DNA from: an uncultured Algibacter sp.
Lineage (GTDB): Bacteria > Bacteroidota > Bacteroidia > Flavobacteriales > Flavobacteriaceae
DNA length: 64,000 nt
Assembly (NCBI RefSeq): GCF_947487605.1
Contig: NZ_CANKXK010000005.1
Coordinates: 124,001 to 188,000, forward strand
Direction of reading: 5' to 3'
The notes under the pieces were generated by a model. That model worked only from the letters and a program-made list of their open reading frames with translations. It made no database searches and was not told where the DNA came from. The position numbers were made by a program, and so were the translations under genes. How positions within the stretch are numbered: the first letter of the stretch is position 1; each line of letters starts with the position of its first letter. Below, piece by piece: positions 46,766-56,388 of the stretch.

Positions 46766-49372
46766 ATGAACTTAAATAATTATACAATAAAATCGCAAGA
46801 AGCCATACAACAAGCGCAGCAAATTGCGCAAGGTTTTGGCCATCAGCAAATAGAAAACGAACACATTTTTAAAGGTATTTTCGAAGTTGATGAAAACGTA
46901 TTACCATTTCTTCTTAAAAAACTGAATGTAAACATTTCTATATTAAAACAAGCTCTAGATAAACAATTGGAAAGTTTCTCAAAAGTAAGTGGTGGGCAAA
47001 TCATGCTATCACAAGAAGCAGGAAAAAGTCTAAATGAGGCTTCTATTATTGCTAAAAAAATGAAGGACGACTTTGTATCTATAGGGCATTTAATTTTGGC
47101 TGTCTTAAAATCGAAAAGCAAGATTGCGCAAATGCTAAAAGACCAAGGTGTCACCGAAAAAGGTTTAAAAACAGCTATTGATGAACTTAGAAAGGGTAAA
47201 AATGTAACCTCTCAAAATCAAGAGGACACATACAACTCGCTAAGTAAATATGCTAAAAACTTAAACCAGTTAGCTAAAGATGGTAAACTAGATCCTGTTA
47301 TTGGTCGTGATGAAGAAATACGTCGTATACTTCAAATTTTAACACGAAGAACAAAAAACAACCCAATTCTTGTGGGTGAACCAGGAACTGGTAAGACAGC
47401 CATTGCAGAAGGACTAGCGCATAGAATTATAGATGGCGATATTCCAGAAAACCTAAAAGACAAGCAAATATTTGCATTAGACATGGGTGCGTTAATAGCT
47501 GGGGCTAAATATAAAGGCGAATTTGAAGAACGCTTAAAAGCTGTTATCAAAGAAGTAACTACCAGTGATGGTGATATTGTCTTATTTATAGATGAGATAC
47601 ACACTTTAGTAGGTGCTGGAGGTGGACAAGGCGCTATGGACGCAGCAAACATCTTAAAACCTGCTCTTGCACGAGGGGAACTACGTGCTATTGGAGCAAC
47701 CACTTTGGATGAATATCAAAAATACTTTGAAAAAGACAAAGCTTTAGAACGTCGTTTTCAAAAAGTAATGGTTAATGAGCCAGATACCGAAAGCGCTATT
47801 TCTATCCTAAGAGGAATAAAAGAAAAGTATGAAACACACCATAAAGTGCGCATTAAAGATGAAGCAATAATTGGAGCTGTAGAGCTTTCTACTAGATATA
47901 TAACAAATCGATTTTTACCAGATAAGGCTATCGACTTAATGGATGAAGCCGCTTCAAAATTGCGCATGGAAATTAATTCTAAGCCTGAAGAGTTAGACGT
48001 TCTAGATAGAAAGGTTATGCAGCTAGAAATTGAAATTGAAGCTATTAAACGCGAAAAAGATGAAGTAAAACTTAAATCACTTCGTTCTGATTTAGCAAAT
48101 ATAAAAGAACAACGTAATGAGATAAATGCGAAGTGGAAAAGTGAAAAAGAAGTTGTCGATAATATTCAGAATACAAAACAAGCCATTGAAAACTATAAGC
48201 TGGAAGCAGAAAAAGCAGAACGCGAAGGCGATTATGGTAAAGTAGCTGAATTACGTTATGGCAAAATAAAAGAAGCTCAGGAACAGCTTGAAGCCTTTCA
48301 AAAACAATTACAAGCCCAATCTGAAAATTCTTTGATAAAAGAAGAAGTAACTTATGATGATATTGCCGAAGTAGTTGCAAAATGGACAGGAATACCTGTT
48401 ACAAAAATGATTCAAAGTGAACGCGAAAAGCTCTTAAAACTAGAAAATGAGCTACATAAAAGAGTCGTGGGTCAAGAAGAAGCTATAATTGCAGTAAGTG
48501 ATGCTGTAAGACGCAGTCGAGCTGGTTTACAAAATCCAGAAAAACCAATAGGCACCTTCTTGTTTCTAGGAACTACAGGTGTTGGAAAAACAGAGTTAGC
48601 AAAGGCATTAGCCGAATACCTGTTTGATGATGAAGGCGCTTTGACTCGAATAGATATGAGCGAATATCAAGAGCGACACGCTGTAAGTAGATTGGTTGGG
48701 GCGCCTCCAGGATATGTAGGCTATGATGAAGGTGGACAGTTAACTGAAGCTGTTAGACGTAAGCCATATTCTGTAGTGCTTTTAGATGAAATTGAAAAAG
48801 CACATCCAGACACATTTAATATTCTTTTACAAGTATTAGACGAAGGACATTTAACAGATAATAAGGGGCGTGTAGCAGATTTTAAAAACACCATTATAAT
48901 TATGACTTCAAATATTGGAAGTCATTTAATACAACAGCGATTTGAGGCTACTAAAGACTTAGATTCTGCTATTGAATCTGCAAAAGTTGATGTCCTTGGC
49001 TTATTAAAACAAAGTGTAAGACCAGAATTTTTAAATCGTATAGACGACACTATCATGTTTACACCGTTAAGTAAAAAGGATATTGTAGATATTGTAGGTC
49101 TTCAGTTAAAAGCAGTTACAAAAATGATTGCTCAGCAAGGCATTACATTTGATGCCACCGAAGAAGCAGTAAATTATTTAGCTAAGAAAGGATTTAATCC
49201 AGAGTATGGCGCCAGACCTGTTAAACGCATAATTCAAAAAGAAGTATTAAATGCTTTAAGTAAAGAAATCTTATCAGGAAAAATAACGACAGATAGTATT
49301 ATACTACTCGATGCTTTTGATGATACTTTGGTTTTTAGAAATCAAGGTGATCTAGTAACAGAAGAATCTTAA
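46766..49372 (+). CDS. clpB: ATP-dependent disaggregase ClpB
   Basis: ClpB works with DnaK to pull apart aggregated proteins after heat stress. The 868-residue length is standard. It has an N domain (about 1-150), NBD1 with [13 protein letters not shown] and [14 protein letters not shown], the long M-domain coiled coil (about 405-525, with [14 protein letters not shown]), NBD2 with [19 protein letters not shown] and [12 protein letters not shown], and the C-terminal domain [16 protein letters not shown]. The upstream 260 bp carry one dispersed repeat copy; I could not confirm a heat-shock promoter. Two hairpins follow the stop. Confidence 0.97.
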   Translation: MNLNNYTIKSQEAIQQAQQIAQGFGHQQIENEHIFKGIFEVDENVLPFLLKKLNVNISILKQALDKQLESFSKVSGGQIMLSQEAGKSLNEASIIAKKMKDDFVSIGHLILAVLKSKSKIAQMLKDQGVTEKGLKTAIDELRKGKNVTSQNQEDTYNSLSKYAKNLNQLAKDGKLDPVIGRDEEIRRILQILTRRTKNNPILVGEPGTGKTAIAEGLAHRIIDGDIPENLKDKQIFALDMGALIAGAKYKGEFEERLKAVIKEVTTSDGDIVLFIDEIHTLVGAGGGQGAMDAANILKPALARGELRAIGATTLDEYQKYFEKDKALERRFQKVMVNEPDTESAISILRGIKEKYETHHKVRIKDEAIIGAVELSTRYITNRFLPDKAIDLMDEAASKLRMEINSKPEELDVLDRKVMQLEIEIEAIKREKDEVKLKSLRSDLANIKEQRNEINAKWKSEKEVVDNIQNTKQAIENYKLEAEKAEREGDYGKVAELRYGKIKEAQEQLEAFQKQLQAQSENSLIKEEVTYDDIAEVVAKWTGIPVTKMIQSEREKLLKLENELHKRVVGQEEAIIAVSDAVRRSRAGLQNPEKPIGTFLFLGTTGVGKTELAKALAEYLFDDEGALTRIDMSEYQERHAVSRLVGAPPGYVGYDEGGQLTEAVRRKPYSVVLLDEIEKAHPDTFNILLQVLDEGHLTDNKGRVADFKNTIIIMTSNIGSHLIQQRFEATKDLDSAIESAKVDVLGLLKQSVRPEFLNRIDDTIMFTPLSKKDIVDIVGLQLKAVTKMIAQQGITFDATEEAVNYLAKKGFNPEYGARPVKRIIQKEVLNALSKEILSGKITTDSIILLDAFDDTLVFRNQGDLVTEES

Positions 49373-49381
49373 AAATAAATA

Positions 49382-49480
49382 GAGGCTATTTGTAACAAAT
49401 CTTCATTCAAATAGTCTTTAAGTTGGTTGGTTAGTTGAAAAGCAACGTAAATCTATTTTGTTAGATGCGCGTTGCTTTTC
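49382..49480 (+). terminator. Terminator hairpins downstream of clpB
   Basis: A first inverted repeat (ggctatttg / caaatagtc, 49382-49414) and a second of 11 bp (gaaaagcaacg / cgttgcttttc, 49437-49480, 22-nt loop) follow the clpB stop. Confidence 0.6.
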
Positions 49481-49766
49481 TCATTAATATTATGTAGCGA
49501 TGTCAAATCCTTCAAAATAGACGAAAAACCAAAAATATCGTTAAAAAAACACAAAACTTAGTTAAAGCGCAATATTTTGATAACAAACCAGTTAAATAAA
49601 ATGAGTTTGCAGTTCATCGAAAATTCATTTTTTTTAAACATTTTAACAAGATAAAGTTATAACTTGGTAACATGTAAAGCCCCAAACTCTACATAAATTT
49701 ATTAATTAATAGCACTCTATTTTCTTTATTCAACAAGTAAATAGAAAATAAAACTTACTTATAGAA
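49481..49766. other. Non-coding stretch before the first deoC paralogue
   Basis: AT-rich sequence with no ORF of note, no clear TAnnTTTG and no strong hairpin. It separates clpB from the first deoC paralogue. Confidence 0.4.
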
Positions 49767-50414
49767 ATGAACATATCCAAGTACATTGATTACACTCTCT
49801 TAAAAGCAACAGCTACCGAACGTGAGATTATAGACCTTTGTTATGAAGCAAAGAAAAATAATTATTATGCTGTCTGTATAAATAGCTCTTATGTTGCGCT
49901 TGCCAAGCAATTACTTTTAAATACCGACATTAAAGTATGTGCTGTCGTAGGTTTTCCTCTTGGCGCTATGACTACTCATGCAAAAGTATATGAAGCAAAA
50001 AAAGCCATTGAAGATGGTGCTAATGAAATTGATATGGTGATTAATCTTGGCTTCCTTAAAAGCCAAAACTATGTATCGGTTTTAAAAGATATTAGCGATG
50101 TTAAACTAGCTATTGGTAAAATACCATTAAAAGTAATTTTAGAGATTTCTGAAATTAGTAAGAATGAGATTATAAAGGCTTGTGAAATTTGCCTAGACAC
50201 AAAAGCAGATTATATTAAAACATCAAGTGGATTCACGAAAAGTGGCGCAACACTTACTGCCGTTAAAATTATTAGAAAAACGGTTAAAGATGATATAAAA
50301 ATAGTGGCTTCGGGAGGCATAAACGATATTGAAACAGCCTTAAAATATATAGAAGCTGGAGTTCATAGAATTGATACTTCAATAGAGTTAAAAACTGAAT
50401 CTATTTCAGTTTGA
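49767..50414 (+). CDS. Divergent DeoC paralogue lacking a catalytic lysine
   Basis: The 215-residue product is clearly related to 2-deoxyribose-5-phosphate aldolase and to the intact deoC 0.9 kb downstream (YIDYTLLKATATEREIIDLC, VCAVVGFPLGAMTTHAK, DGANEIDMVINLGFLKS). It keeps the Schiff-base lysine (Lys151, YIKTSSG), but the second active-site lysine, KASGGI in normal enzymes, is Val180 (IVASGGI). The C-terminal phosphate-binding GTSSG has become DTSIEL. So aldolase activity is probably lost or much changed. It may be a decaying duplicate or a protein with a new binding role. It stands alone behind a terminator. Confidence 0.85.
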   Translation: MNISKYIDYTLLKATATEREIIDLCYEAKKNNYYAVCINSSYVALAKQLLLNTDIKVCAVVGFPLGAMTTHAKVYEAKKAIEDGANEIDMVINLGFLKSQNYVSVLKDISDVKLAIGKIPLKVILEISEISKNEIIKACEICLDTKADYIKTSSGFTKSGATLTAVKIIRKTVKDDIKIVASGGINDIETALKYIEAGVHRIDTSIELKTESISV

Positions 50415-50437
50415 TTTAAAAGTAATTTAAATGATAA

Positions 50438-50471
50438 AATGCCTAATAAACTTATAAATTTATTAGGCATT
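50438..50471. terminator. Bidirectional terminator between the deoC paralogue and the OmpW gene
   Basis: A 13-bp inverted repeat (aatgcctaataaa / tttattaggcatt) with an 8-nt loop lies between two convergent genes. Confidence 0.85.
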
Positions 50472-50517
50472 CTTTATTTAGTAAATACCAAACTGGAACT
50501 ATTGTTTTAAATGATTA

Positions 50518-51162
50518 TCAAAATCGCATCCCGAAACCAATACCAGCTATAAACGGGTTAATATCTACATCTGCCCCTACTGTGGCTCCAAGTGCTGTTG
50601 TAGCATCTACGGTAACATCTGTATTTAAAAGTAAATACTTCGCATCTAAATTAATAAACCATTTATCAGTAATATCAATATCGAAACCTAGTTGAAATGC
50701 AAAACCTAAGCTATTATCATAACTTACACTATCGGCAACTGGTCCTTGGTCTTCATTATAAAATAAAGTATAATTAATACCAGCTCCCAAATAAGGGTGC
50801 ACAACATCTCCATTAAAGTGATATTGAAGCGTTAATGTAGGTGGTAATAACCAAACATCACCAAGAGGAATATCTCCTACTGCTGTTGATACGGCAGTAA
50901 CATCATGTGGGGTAGTTGCAAGAATTAATTCTGCTGCTATGTTTTCAGTAAAGAAATAAGTGAAATCCAATTCTGGAACATAGGCATTAGAAATTTGGGC
51001 ATCACCCCCTATAGCCTCTATACTAGCCGACTCATTTGGCACAACTGCAATGCCTCTTAAACGAACTTGCCATTTACTAAATGATTCTAATTGTTGTTCT
51101 TGAGCATTTATACCTGTAAATGCTAAGCACAGTAAGACTAATGTAATAGTTAATTTTTTCAT
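50518..51162 (-). CDS. OmpW-family outer membrane protein
   Basis: The 214-residue protein has a signal peptide (MKKLTITLVLLCLAFTGINA) and alternating strands ending in GFGMRF, a terminal Phe typical of outer-membrane barrels. WQVRLRGIAVVPNES, YVPELDFTYFFTENIAAELIL, TPHDV and HPYLGAGINYTLFY are OmpW family features. OmpW forms an 8-stranded barrel with a hydrophobic channel that may carry small hydrophobic molecules. The gene sits on the minus strand between the two deoC paralogues. Confidence 0.9.
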   Translation of the reverse strand: MKKLTITLVLLCLAFTGINAQEQQLESFSKWQVRLRGIAVVPNESASIEAIGGDAQISNAYVPELDFTYFFTENIAAELILATTPHDVTAVSTAVGDIPLGDVWLLPPTLTLQYHFNGDVVHPYLGAGINYTLFYNEDQGPVADSVSYDNSLGFAFQLGFDIDITDKWFINLDAKYLLLNTDVTVDATTALGATVGADVDINPFIAGIGFGMRF

Positions 51163-51325
51163 ATCTGTTTGTTTAGAGTTGACGCAAAATTAGACTTCAG
51201 AAGCATGTTAAAAACTGATTAAAATCATAGTTTATAAATAATTATTATATGCATCTTAGCACTAATTATTTAGGACTCGATGAATCCATTTATTTAAAAA
51301 AAATAAACTTAACTTTAACAGATAA

Positions 51326-51991
51326 ATGAAACCCATAAATCAATATATAGATCACACACTTTTAAAGCCAACAGCTGCTAAAAATGATATTATAAAACTA
51401 TGTGATGAAGCAAAAGAATATCAATTCTTTTCAGTTTGCGTTAATAGTTGCTACGTAGCTTTAGCAAGAGAACAGTTAAAAAATAGTTCAGTAAAAATTT
51501 GCAGCGTTATTGGTTTTCCATTAGGCGCCATGTCTACTTATTCTAAAGTAAATGAAGCAAAACAAGCTTTAACAGATGGTGCCGATGAAATTGATATGGT
51601 TTTAAATATTGGGTTATTAAAAAGCAAAGATTTTGATGGTGTTTGGAATGATATTGAAGCAGTTAAAACCATAATGCCAAATAACGTTTTAAAAGTGATT
51701 CTAGAAACCTGTTATCTTGAAGAACTTGAAATCATAAAGGCAAGTGAATTGGCAATACAAAGTGGTGCCGATTTTATAAAAACATCCACAGGTTTTGGAA
51801 CAGGCGGAGCAACAATAAACGATATTAAACTAATGAAAAGTGTTGCCAAAGATTGTGTTAAAATTAAGGCTTCTGGTGGTATTAGAGATTCTGAAACAGC
51901 CATGGAATATATCAATATTGGAGTGGATAGATTAGGAACATCATCAGGAATTGCTATAGTAACTGGGAAACAATCAAATTCAAATTATTAA
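51326..51991 (+). CDS. deoC: Deoxyribose-phosphate aldolase DeoC
   Basis: DeoC cleaves 2-deoxyribose 5-phosphate to glyceraldehyde 3-phosphate and acetaldehyde in nucleoside catabolism. The 221-residue product has both active-site lysines: Lys152 (FIKTSTG, Schiff base) and Lys181 (IKASGGI). Asp in DGADEIDMVLNIG and the phosphate loop LGTSSGIAIV are intact. It is followed after 3 nt by deoD, whose product releases the deoxyribose-1-phosphate that feeds this pathway, so they form one operon. A phosphopentomutase is not seen here. Confidence 0.95.
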   Translation: MKPINQYIDHTLLKPTAAKNDIIKLCDEAKEYQFFSVCVNSCYVALAREQLKNSSVKICSVIGFPLGAMSTYSKVNEAKQALTDGADEIDMVLNIGLLKSKDFDGVWNDIEAVKTIMPNNVLKVILETCYLEELEIIKASELAIQSGADFIKTSTGFGTGGATINDIKLMKSVAKDCVKIKASGGIRDSETAMEYINIGVDRLGTSSGIAIVTGKQSNSNY

Positions 51992-51994
51992 GAT

Positions 51995-52693
51995 ATGAGT
52001 GTTCATATAGAAGCAAAAAAAGGGGAAATTGCAGAAACCATTTTACTACCTGGAGATCCGCTAAGAGCTAAATGGATTGCAGAAACATTTTTTGAAAGCC
52101 CAAAATGTTTTAATAAAGTACGTGGTATGCTGGGTTATACTGGTACCTATAATGGAAAAACAATTTCTGCCATGGGAACTGGTATGGGCGTGCCTTCAAT
52201 TTCTATTTACGCACATGAACTAATTACAGAGTATGGAGTAAAAAATCTTATTCGTGTTGGTAGTGCTGGATCTTATCAAAAACATGTAAAAATTCGTGAT
52301 ATTGTATTAGCAATGGCAGCATCTTCAAATTCGGGAGTTAATGAACTGCGCTTTGGTGGGGCTGACTATGCTCCTACTGCTAACTTTGAATTATTTCAAA
52401 AAGCTGTATATGCAGCCAAAGCAAAAGACATTCCATTAAAAGCTGGTAATGTATTTACCTCTGATGAATTTTATGCAGACGATTTTGAATCCTATAAAAA
52501 ATGGTCAAAGTTTGGAGTACTTTGCGTTGAAATGGAAACCGCTGGTCTTTATACAGTCGCGGCTAAGTATAATGTAAATGCTTTGTCTATTTTAACAATT
52601 TCAGATTCTTTGGTTACTGGCGAAAGAACTACAAGCACAGAAAGAGAAACAACTTTTAAGGATATGATTGAGATTGCAATAGAATTGGCTTAA
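51995..52693 (+). CDS. deoD: Purine-nucleoside phosphorylase, DeoD type
   Basis: DeoD splits purine (deoxy)nucleosides with phosphate into base and (deoxy)ribose 1-phosphate. The 232-residue size matches the hexameric DeoD group. It has [29 protein letters not shown] at the start, [26 protein letters not shown], and [12 protein letters not shown] with ISDSLVTGE. It starts 3 nt after deoC. Confidence 0.96.
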   Translation: MSVHIEAKKGEIAETILLPGDPLRAKWIAETFFESPKCFNKVRGMLGYTGTYNGKTISAMGTGMGVPSISIYAHELITEYGVKNLIRVGSAGSYQKHVKIRDIVLAMAASSNSGVNELRFGGADYAPTANFELFQKAVYAAKAKDIPLKAGNVFTSDEFYADDFESYKKWSKFGVLCVEMETAGLYTVAAKYNVNALSILTISDSLVTGERTTSTERETTFKDMIEIAIELA

Positions 52694-52762
52694 TATTTAT
52701 ATTTTAAACAAACCTACTACTACAATAACATGGATTCTATATAAAGCGTAATTTAACTTATC

Positions 52763-53269
52763 ATGAAAAATATACTAGTATTATTAATTCTATTAATCAC
52801 TTATTCATCATTTTCTCAAAATGATTATGACACAAAAACTTCTAATTATTATTTTATTAGACATGCCGAAAAAGATAAAAGCGATAGTGCCGATAGAAAC
52901 CCGCATCTAACAGATAAAGGTCATTTACGTGCGCAAAAATGGGCAGAAGTTTTTAAAAATATTTCATTTGATGCCATTTACTCCACAGATTTTTTTAGAA
53001 CACGAGAAACAGCTTTACCTAGTGCTTCAAAAGACAAAATAGAATTAACCATTTACAACCATAAATCATTAAAAATTGAAAAATTCTTAAAAGAAACTAA
53101 AGGAAAAAATGTTCTAGTTGTTGGACATAGCAATTCAACGCCTAGTTTTGTAAATTCAATTTTAAAGAAGAATAAATATAAGGAAATTGAACATAGCAAT
53201 AATGGCAATTTATACATAGTTACTGTTAACTCAAATGTGGTTACAGACAAATTGTTGCTTATTAATTAA
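52763..53269 (+). CDS. Secreted histidine phosphatase family protein (SixA/PGM-like)
   Basis: The 168-residue protein has a signal peptide (MKNILVLLILLITYSSFS) and the histidine-phosphatase core: IRHAEKDKSD in place of the usual RHGE, Arg in YSTDFFRTRETALP, and the second His in LVVGHSNSTPS. The RHA form is seen in SixA-like and periplasmic members. Export makes a role in sugar phosphate metabolism unlikely; the substrate is unknown. Its 3' end overlaps the convergent DUF6503 gene by 8 bp. Confidence 0.88.
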   Translation: MKNILVLLILLITYSSFSQNDYDTKTSNYYFIRHAEKDKSDSADRNPHLTDKGHLRAQKWAEVFKNISFDAIYSTDFFRTRETALPSASKDKIELTIYNHKSLKIEKFLKETKGKNVLVVGHSNSTPSFVNSILKKNKYKEIEHSNNGNLYIVTVNSNVVTDKLLLIN

Positions 53270-54026
53270 GAGGTTTAACTACAATATTTTCGAGTTCAAT
53301 TTTAGATAGTAATTTTAACTCATTATTTTCAAGAAACTTATCTAAGTCTTTTAAAAAAGCGCCCTCTTTTTTAGGTTTATAATTGTTATAGTCCACAAAA
53401 CGGATACCTTCCAAATAACGCTCATTAAATGCTTCACGCAAGCGAAGTCCTCTCTCTCCACTCGATTCAAGATAAGAATAAGCCAAATAGTCTGTTTTAA
53501 AAGATTCAGAGTTTATCCAATAGACAAAAATATCTTCATAATCTTGCCCTCCACCTTCTTGATTAAAGGTTACTTTAACTTTATAATATTCTGAATTATT
53601 TATTGTTGATTTTCCGATATACGTTTTATTTACCGCAGGATCGTTCAAACTATAGGGTAATAACGAAAAATAATGTACCGAATTTACTGAGGCAGAATAT
53701 CTAGGAATCATGGAATCTACAACCTTTACTAGACTATCGTTTATAAAACGCTTATACCCAGAATTACTCAAAATATCAAAAACAGAATCTCCATCTTTCA
53801 AGGTCATTCTTATATAAGTAAATTGACCGTTGTTTCGAACGGCCTTATAAGTTCTCTTTCTAAAATCGAATGTGATATCGGAGGATTTAATTATTTCACC
53901 ACCTGAAACATCAATAGACTTATTTACAATAACGTCCACATCAATAGGTTTCTCTACTTTACATGACCATAGAAAAAACAAACTGAATAAAATGTAAAAA
54001 CTTAATCGCATACCTTTGGTTTGCAT
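53262..54026 (-). CDS. DUF6503-type lipoprotein
   Basis: The 254-residue product (alternative start at 54011) has a lipoprotein signal (MRLSFYILFSLFFLWSC). The mature part begins with a helix DVDVIVNKSIDVSGGEIIKSSDITFDF, followed by strands and MTLKDGDSVFDI, which I recognise as the DUF6503 family of Bacteroidota lipoproteins, with a LolA/outer-membrane carrier-like strand pattern. The precise role is not known. It is 42 bp downstream of pxpC on the same strand, so it could be read through from the pxp operon. Confidence 0.75.
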   Translation of the reverse strand: MQTKGMRLSFYILFSLFFLWSCKVEKPIDVDVIVNKSIDVSGGEIIKSSDITFDFRKRTYKAVRNNGQFTYIRMTLKDGDSVFDILSNSGYKRFINDSLVKVVDSMIPRYSASVNSVHYFSLLPYSLNDPAVNKTYIGKSTINNSEYYKVKVTFNQEGGGQDYEDIFVYWINSESFKTDYLAYSYLESSGERGLRLREAFNERYLEGIRFVDYNNYKPKKEGAFLKDLDKFLENNELKLLSKIELENIVVKPLN

Positions 54027-54068
54027 GTAAAACTATATAATCCTATCTAGAAATATTATAAAGTTTCC

Positions 54069-54920
54069 TTAAAACTCTATTAACTTAAACCTAATATTAT
54101 TCCCAGTAAATTTCTGCGATAAAATATTAATAGCCATATTTTTTAACTGCAAAACCCTTGGATAACCACCTGTAGTCTGGCAATCGCGCATTAATACAAT
54201 AAGTTTTCCAGAAGGTGTTAGCTGAACTGCTCCTGGTAATACAGAAGATGTAATGATAGGTTCTAAATTATTAGGAAGTATTTCAGTTAACTGATATGCC
54301 ATTCTATTATTATCTTTTGAAATAGTAAAGGGTTTTGAAAATAATAACTCTTGCTTACTCTTAGAAAGCATTTCAAATTCTGGTCCCTTTAAAACCTCAA
54401 TAATGTTAGAATTCAAATGAAACTTGTCTATTTTTATAGTAGCAAGTTGTTTCACAAAACCTTTAACAGAAGTATCAACTAGTAATTCATCATTCTTAGT
54501 AATTACAGTATGCTTTGTTATGCCTTGATACATACTTCTACTACCCATCACCTTTTCTGTTTTAAATCCGCCTAAAACAGCCAAATATGTTCTGAAACCG
54601 TAATTTAGTCTTCCAAAAGATAATAAATCGCCACTTTTTACCGTAGTGGCTTTATTTAACTTTAAAGGTAAATCATTTAACTTAGGTGTCATATCTGCAC
54701 CAGAAATACAAATTGTCGTGCTACATTGAAATTCAAGCACTGGTCCCATCATGGTTATTTCCATAACAGCAGATTGTGCTTTGTTTCCCAATAAAACATT
54801 TGCTAACGATGCCGAATACGCATCCATAACTCCAGAATAAGGAACTCCATATTCTTGATATCCATGGCGACCAAAATCTTGAATAGTAGAATAAAAACCT
54901 GTTTTTTGAACCTTAATCAT
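54069..54920 (-). CDS. pxpC: 5-oxoprolinase subunit PxpC
   Basis: PxpC is one part of the bacterial PxpABC enzyme that opens 5-oxoproline (pyroglutamate) to glutamate with ATP. The 283-residue length fits the biotin-dependent carboxyltransferase (KipA/AHS2) domain. Visible motifs are KTGFYSTIQDFGRHGYQEYGVPYSGVMDAYSA-type start (YGVPYSG, MDAYSASLAN), ICISGADM, and ILMRDCQTTGGYPR-like VLMRDCQTTGGYPR. It overlaps pxpB by 8 nt, as expected for a tight complex. Confidence 0.94.
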   Translation of the reverse strand: MIKVQKTGFYSTIQDFGRHGYQEYGVPYSGVMDAYSASLANVLLGNKAQSAVMEITMMGPVLEFQCSTTICISGADMTPKLNDLPLKLNKATTVKSGDLLSFGRLNYGFRTYLAVLGGFKTEKVMGSRSMYQGITKHTVITKNDELLVDTSVKGFVKQLATIKIDKFHLNSNIIEVLKGPEFEMLSKSKQELLFSKPFTISKDNNRMAYQLTEILPNNLEPIITSSVLPGAVQLTPSGKLIVLMRDCQTTGGYPRVLQLKNMAINILSQKFTGNNIRFKLIEF

Positions 54921-55644
54921 AAATCATCTCACTCTCTAATTGATAAACACCAGCTTCTACTAAGCTTTTTATATTTTGATACTCTTTAAGTGAAACTGAA
55001 TTAAACTTAATTCGATCACCCGATTTAGCAAAACAAGGTATTTCACTTTGTGCATTAAAAAATTCAATAGGCGAATTTCCAATAATATTCCAACCGCCTG
55101 GGCTTTCACTAGGATAAACACCCGTTTGCTTACCACCAATAGCTACAGTGCCTTTTTCTATTTTTAATCTAGGAGTGGCTTTTCGAGGTGTATATAAAGT
55201 TTTGTCAAGACCTCCTAAATATAAGAATCCAGGCAGAAAACCAATAAAATAAACAGTATAAATGGCGCTTGAGTGACGCTTGATAATATCACTTTTAGAC
55301 ATGTTTTTTTCAAGAGACATTTCATCTAAGTCAATAGCAAATTGATCGTCATAACACACTGGAATTTTCCATTGTCTGAAAATAGGTTTAATCTGTTCAC
55401 GGAAACTAGCGTATATATTTTTTAATTCTTGAACACTGCTTTCTAGTACAAATTCATTTAATTCATAAATAACTAATAATGAGTTATATGAAATCCTTAC
55501 TTCAATTACTACTTTAATATTATTCTTCTTGATTATTTCTTTGAAGCTAATAATATCCAACAGGATATCTTTATCAATAATCGATGGCCACTCAATTAAA
55601 ATAGAATGTTCGCCAAAAGGTTTATATGTGAGTTCATAACCCAT
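54913..55644 (-). CDS. pxpB: 5-oxoprolinase subunit PxpB (KipI type)
   Basis: The 243-residue product is the AHS1/KipI-domain subunit. Family motifs are YTVYFIGFLPGFLYLGGLDKTL (GFLPGFxYLGGLD), TPRKATPRLKIEKGTVAIGGKQTGVYPSESPGGWNIIG (the GS-type ligand loop), and IPCFAKSGDRIKF. In B. subtilis the KipI protein also inhibits the kinase KinA, but no such kinase is expected here. It lies 3 nt after pxpA and overlaps pxpC by 8 nt, an operon. Confidence 0.94.
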   Translation of the reverse strand: MGYELTYKPFGEHSILIEWPSIIDKDILLDIISFKEIIKKNNIKVVIEVRISYNSLLVIYELNEFVLESSVQELKNIYASFREQIKPIFRQWKIPVCYDDQFAIDLDEMSLEKNMSKSDIIKRHSSAIYTVYFIGFLPGFLYLGGLDKTLYTPRKATPRLKIEKGTVAIGGKQTGVYPSESPGGWNIIGNSPIEFFNAQSEIPCFAKSGDRIKFNSVSLKEYQNIKSLVEAGVYQLESEMIYD

Positions 55645-55647
55645 GCT

Positions 55648-56388
55648 TTACCTAATCAAAATACCTTTGGTTTGCAAACGACTTTCTAAACTCCTAATCA
55701 AGTTAACAGCATTTTTATTATCGCCATGAATACAGAATGTTTGAGCTTTTATTTTAGTAAATTTGCCCGTAATTGTTTTTACTTGATTTTTGGAAATTAT
55801 ACTAAATATATGATTAAACACATCTTCTTCAGTATAAATTAATGCATTCGCTTCTTTTCTTGAGACTAAGGTTAAATCGGCATTATAATTTCTATCGGCA
55901 AAAGCTTCATACACAATAGGGATATTATTTTCAATAGCTAATTCTTCAATAATCGATTTATAAGGCACATAAAGCTTAATAGGTAAGACCATTGATTTCA
56001 TAACCTCAACAATAACATTAGCTACTTTTTCATCTACTGCGGCAAGATTATATAAAGCGCCATGAGGCTTGATATGGTGAAGTCTTCCATGTTCTTCCTG
56101 GAGTACATGCAGCAAACTATTTATTTGCCCTTTAATACTTTTAAATAATGCTGCACAGGACATGTCTAATTTTTCTCTACCAAAATTTTCTTTGTCTGGA
56201 AAAGAAGGGTGCGCACCTACCTTAACACGATGCTGTTTAGCCAACTTTACAACGGTTCGCATAATTTCAGCATCTCCAGCATGACCACCACATGCAATGT
56301 TGCAAGATGAAATTAATGGCATAATCAACGATTCGTTACCAATCCCTTCGCCTACATCAACATTAATATCAATAGCATTTGGTATCAC
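55648..56388 (-). CDS. pxpA: 5-oxoprolinase subunit PxpA (LamB/YcsF)
   Basis: PxpA carries the ring-opening activity of the ATP-dependent 5-oxoprolinase. The 246-residue protein shows IDINVDVGEG, SCNIACGGHAGD, GAHPSFPDKENFGR and HIKPHGALYN, with CIHGDNKNA near the end, all conserved in LamB/YcsF. The start is GTG, at 56388, overlapping the transporter stop by one base (TAGTG), a sign of coupling. All three subunits and a transporter are together, so 5-oxoproline use or detoxification is the likely job; pyroglutamate from N-terminal turnover is a plausible source. Confidence 0.95.
   Translation of the reverse strand: MIPNAIDINVDVGEGIGNESLIMPLISSCNIACGGHAGDAEIMRTVVKLAKQHRVKVGAHPSFPDKENFGREKLDMSCAALFKSIKGQINSLLHVLQEEHGRLHHIKPHGALYNLAAVDEKVANVIVEVMKSMVLPIKLYVPYKSIIEELAIENNIPIVYEAFADRNYNADLTLVSRKEANALIYTEEDVFNHIFSIISKNQVKTITGKFTKIKAQTFCIHGDNKNAVNLIRSLESRLQTKGILIR

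Noticed and set aside
49640-49720. Similarity of aaactctacataaat here to the terminator of the candidate small RNA at 60540
   Set aside because: The match is short, AT-rich and forms no hairpin here.
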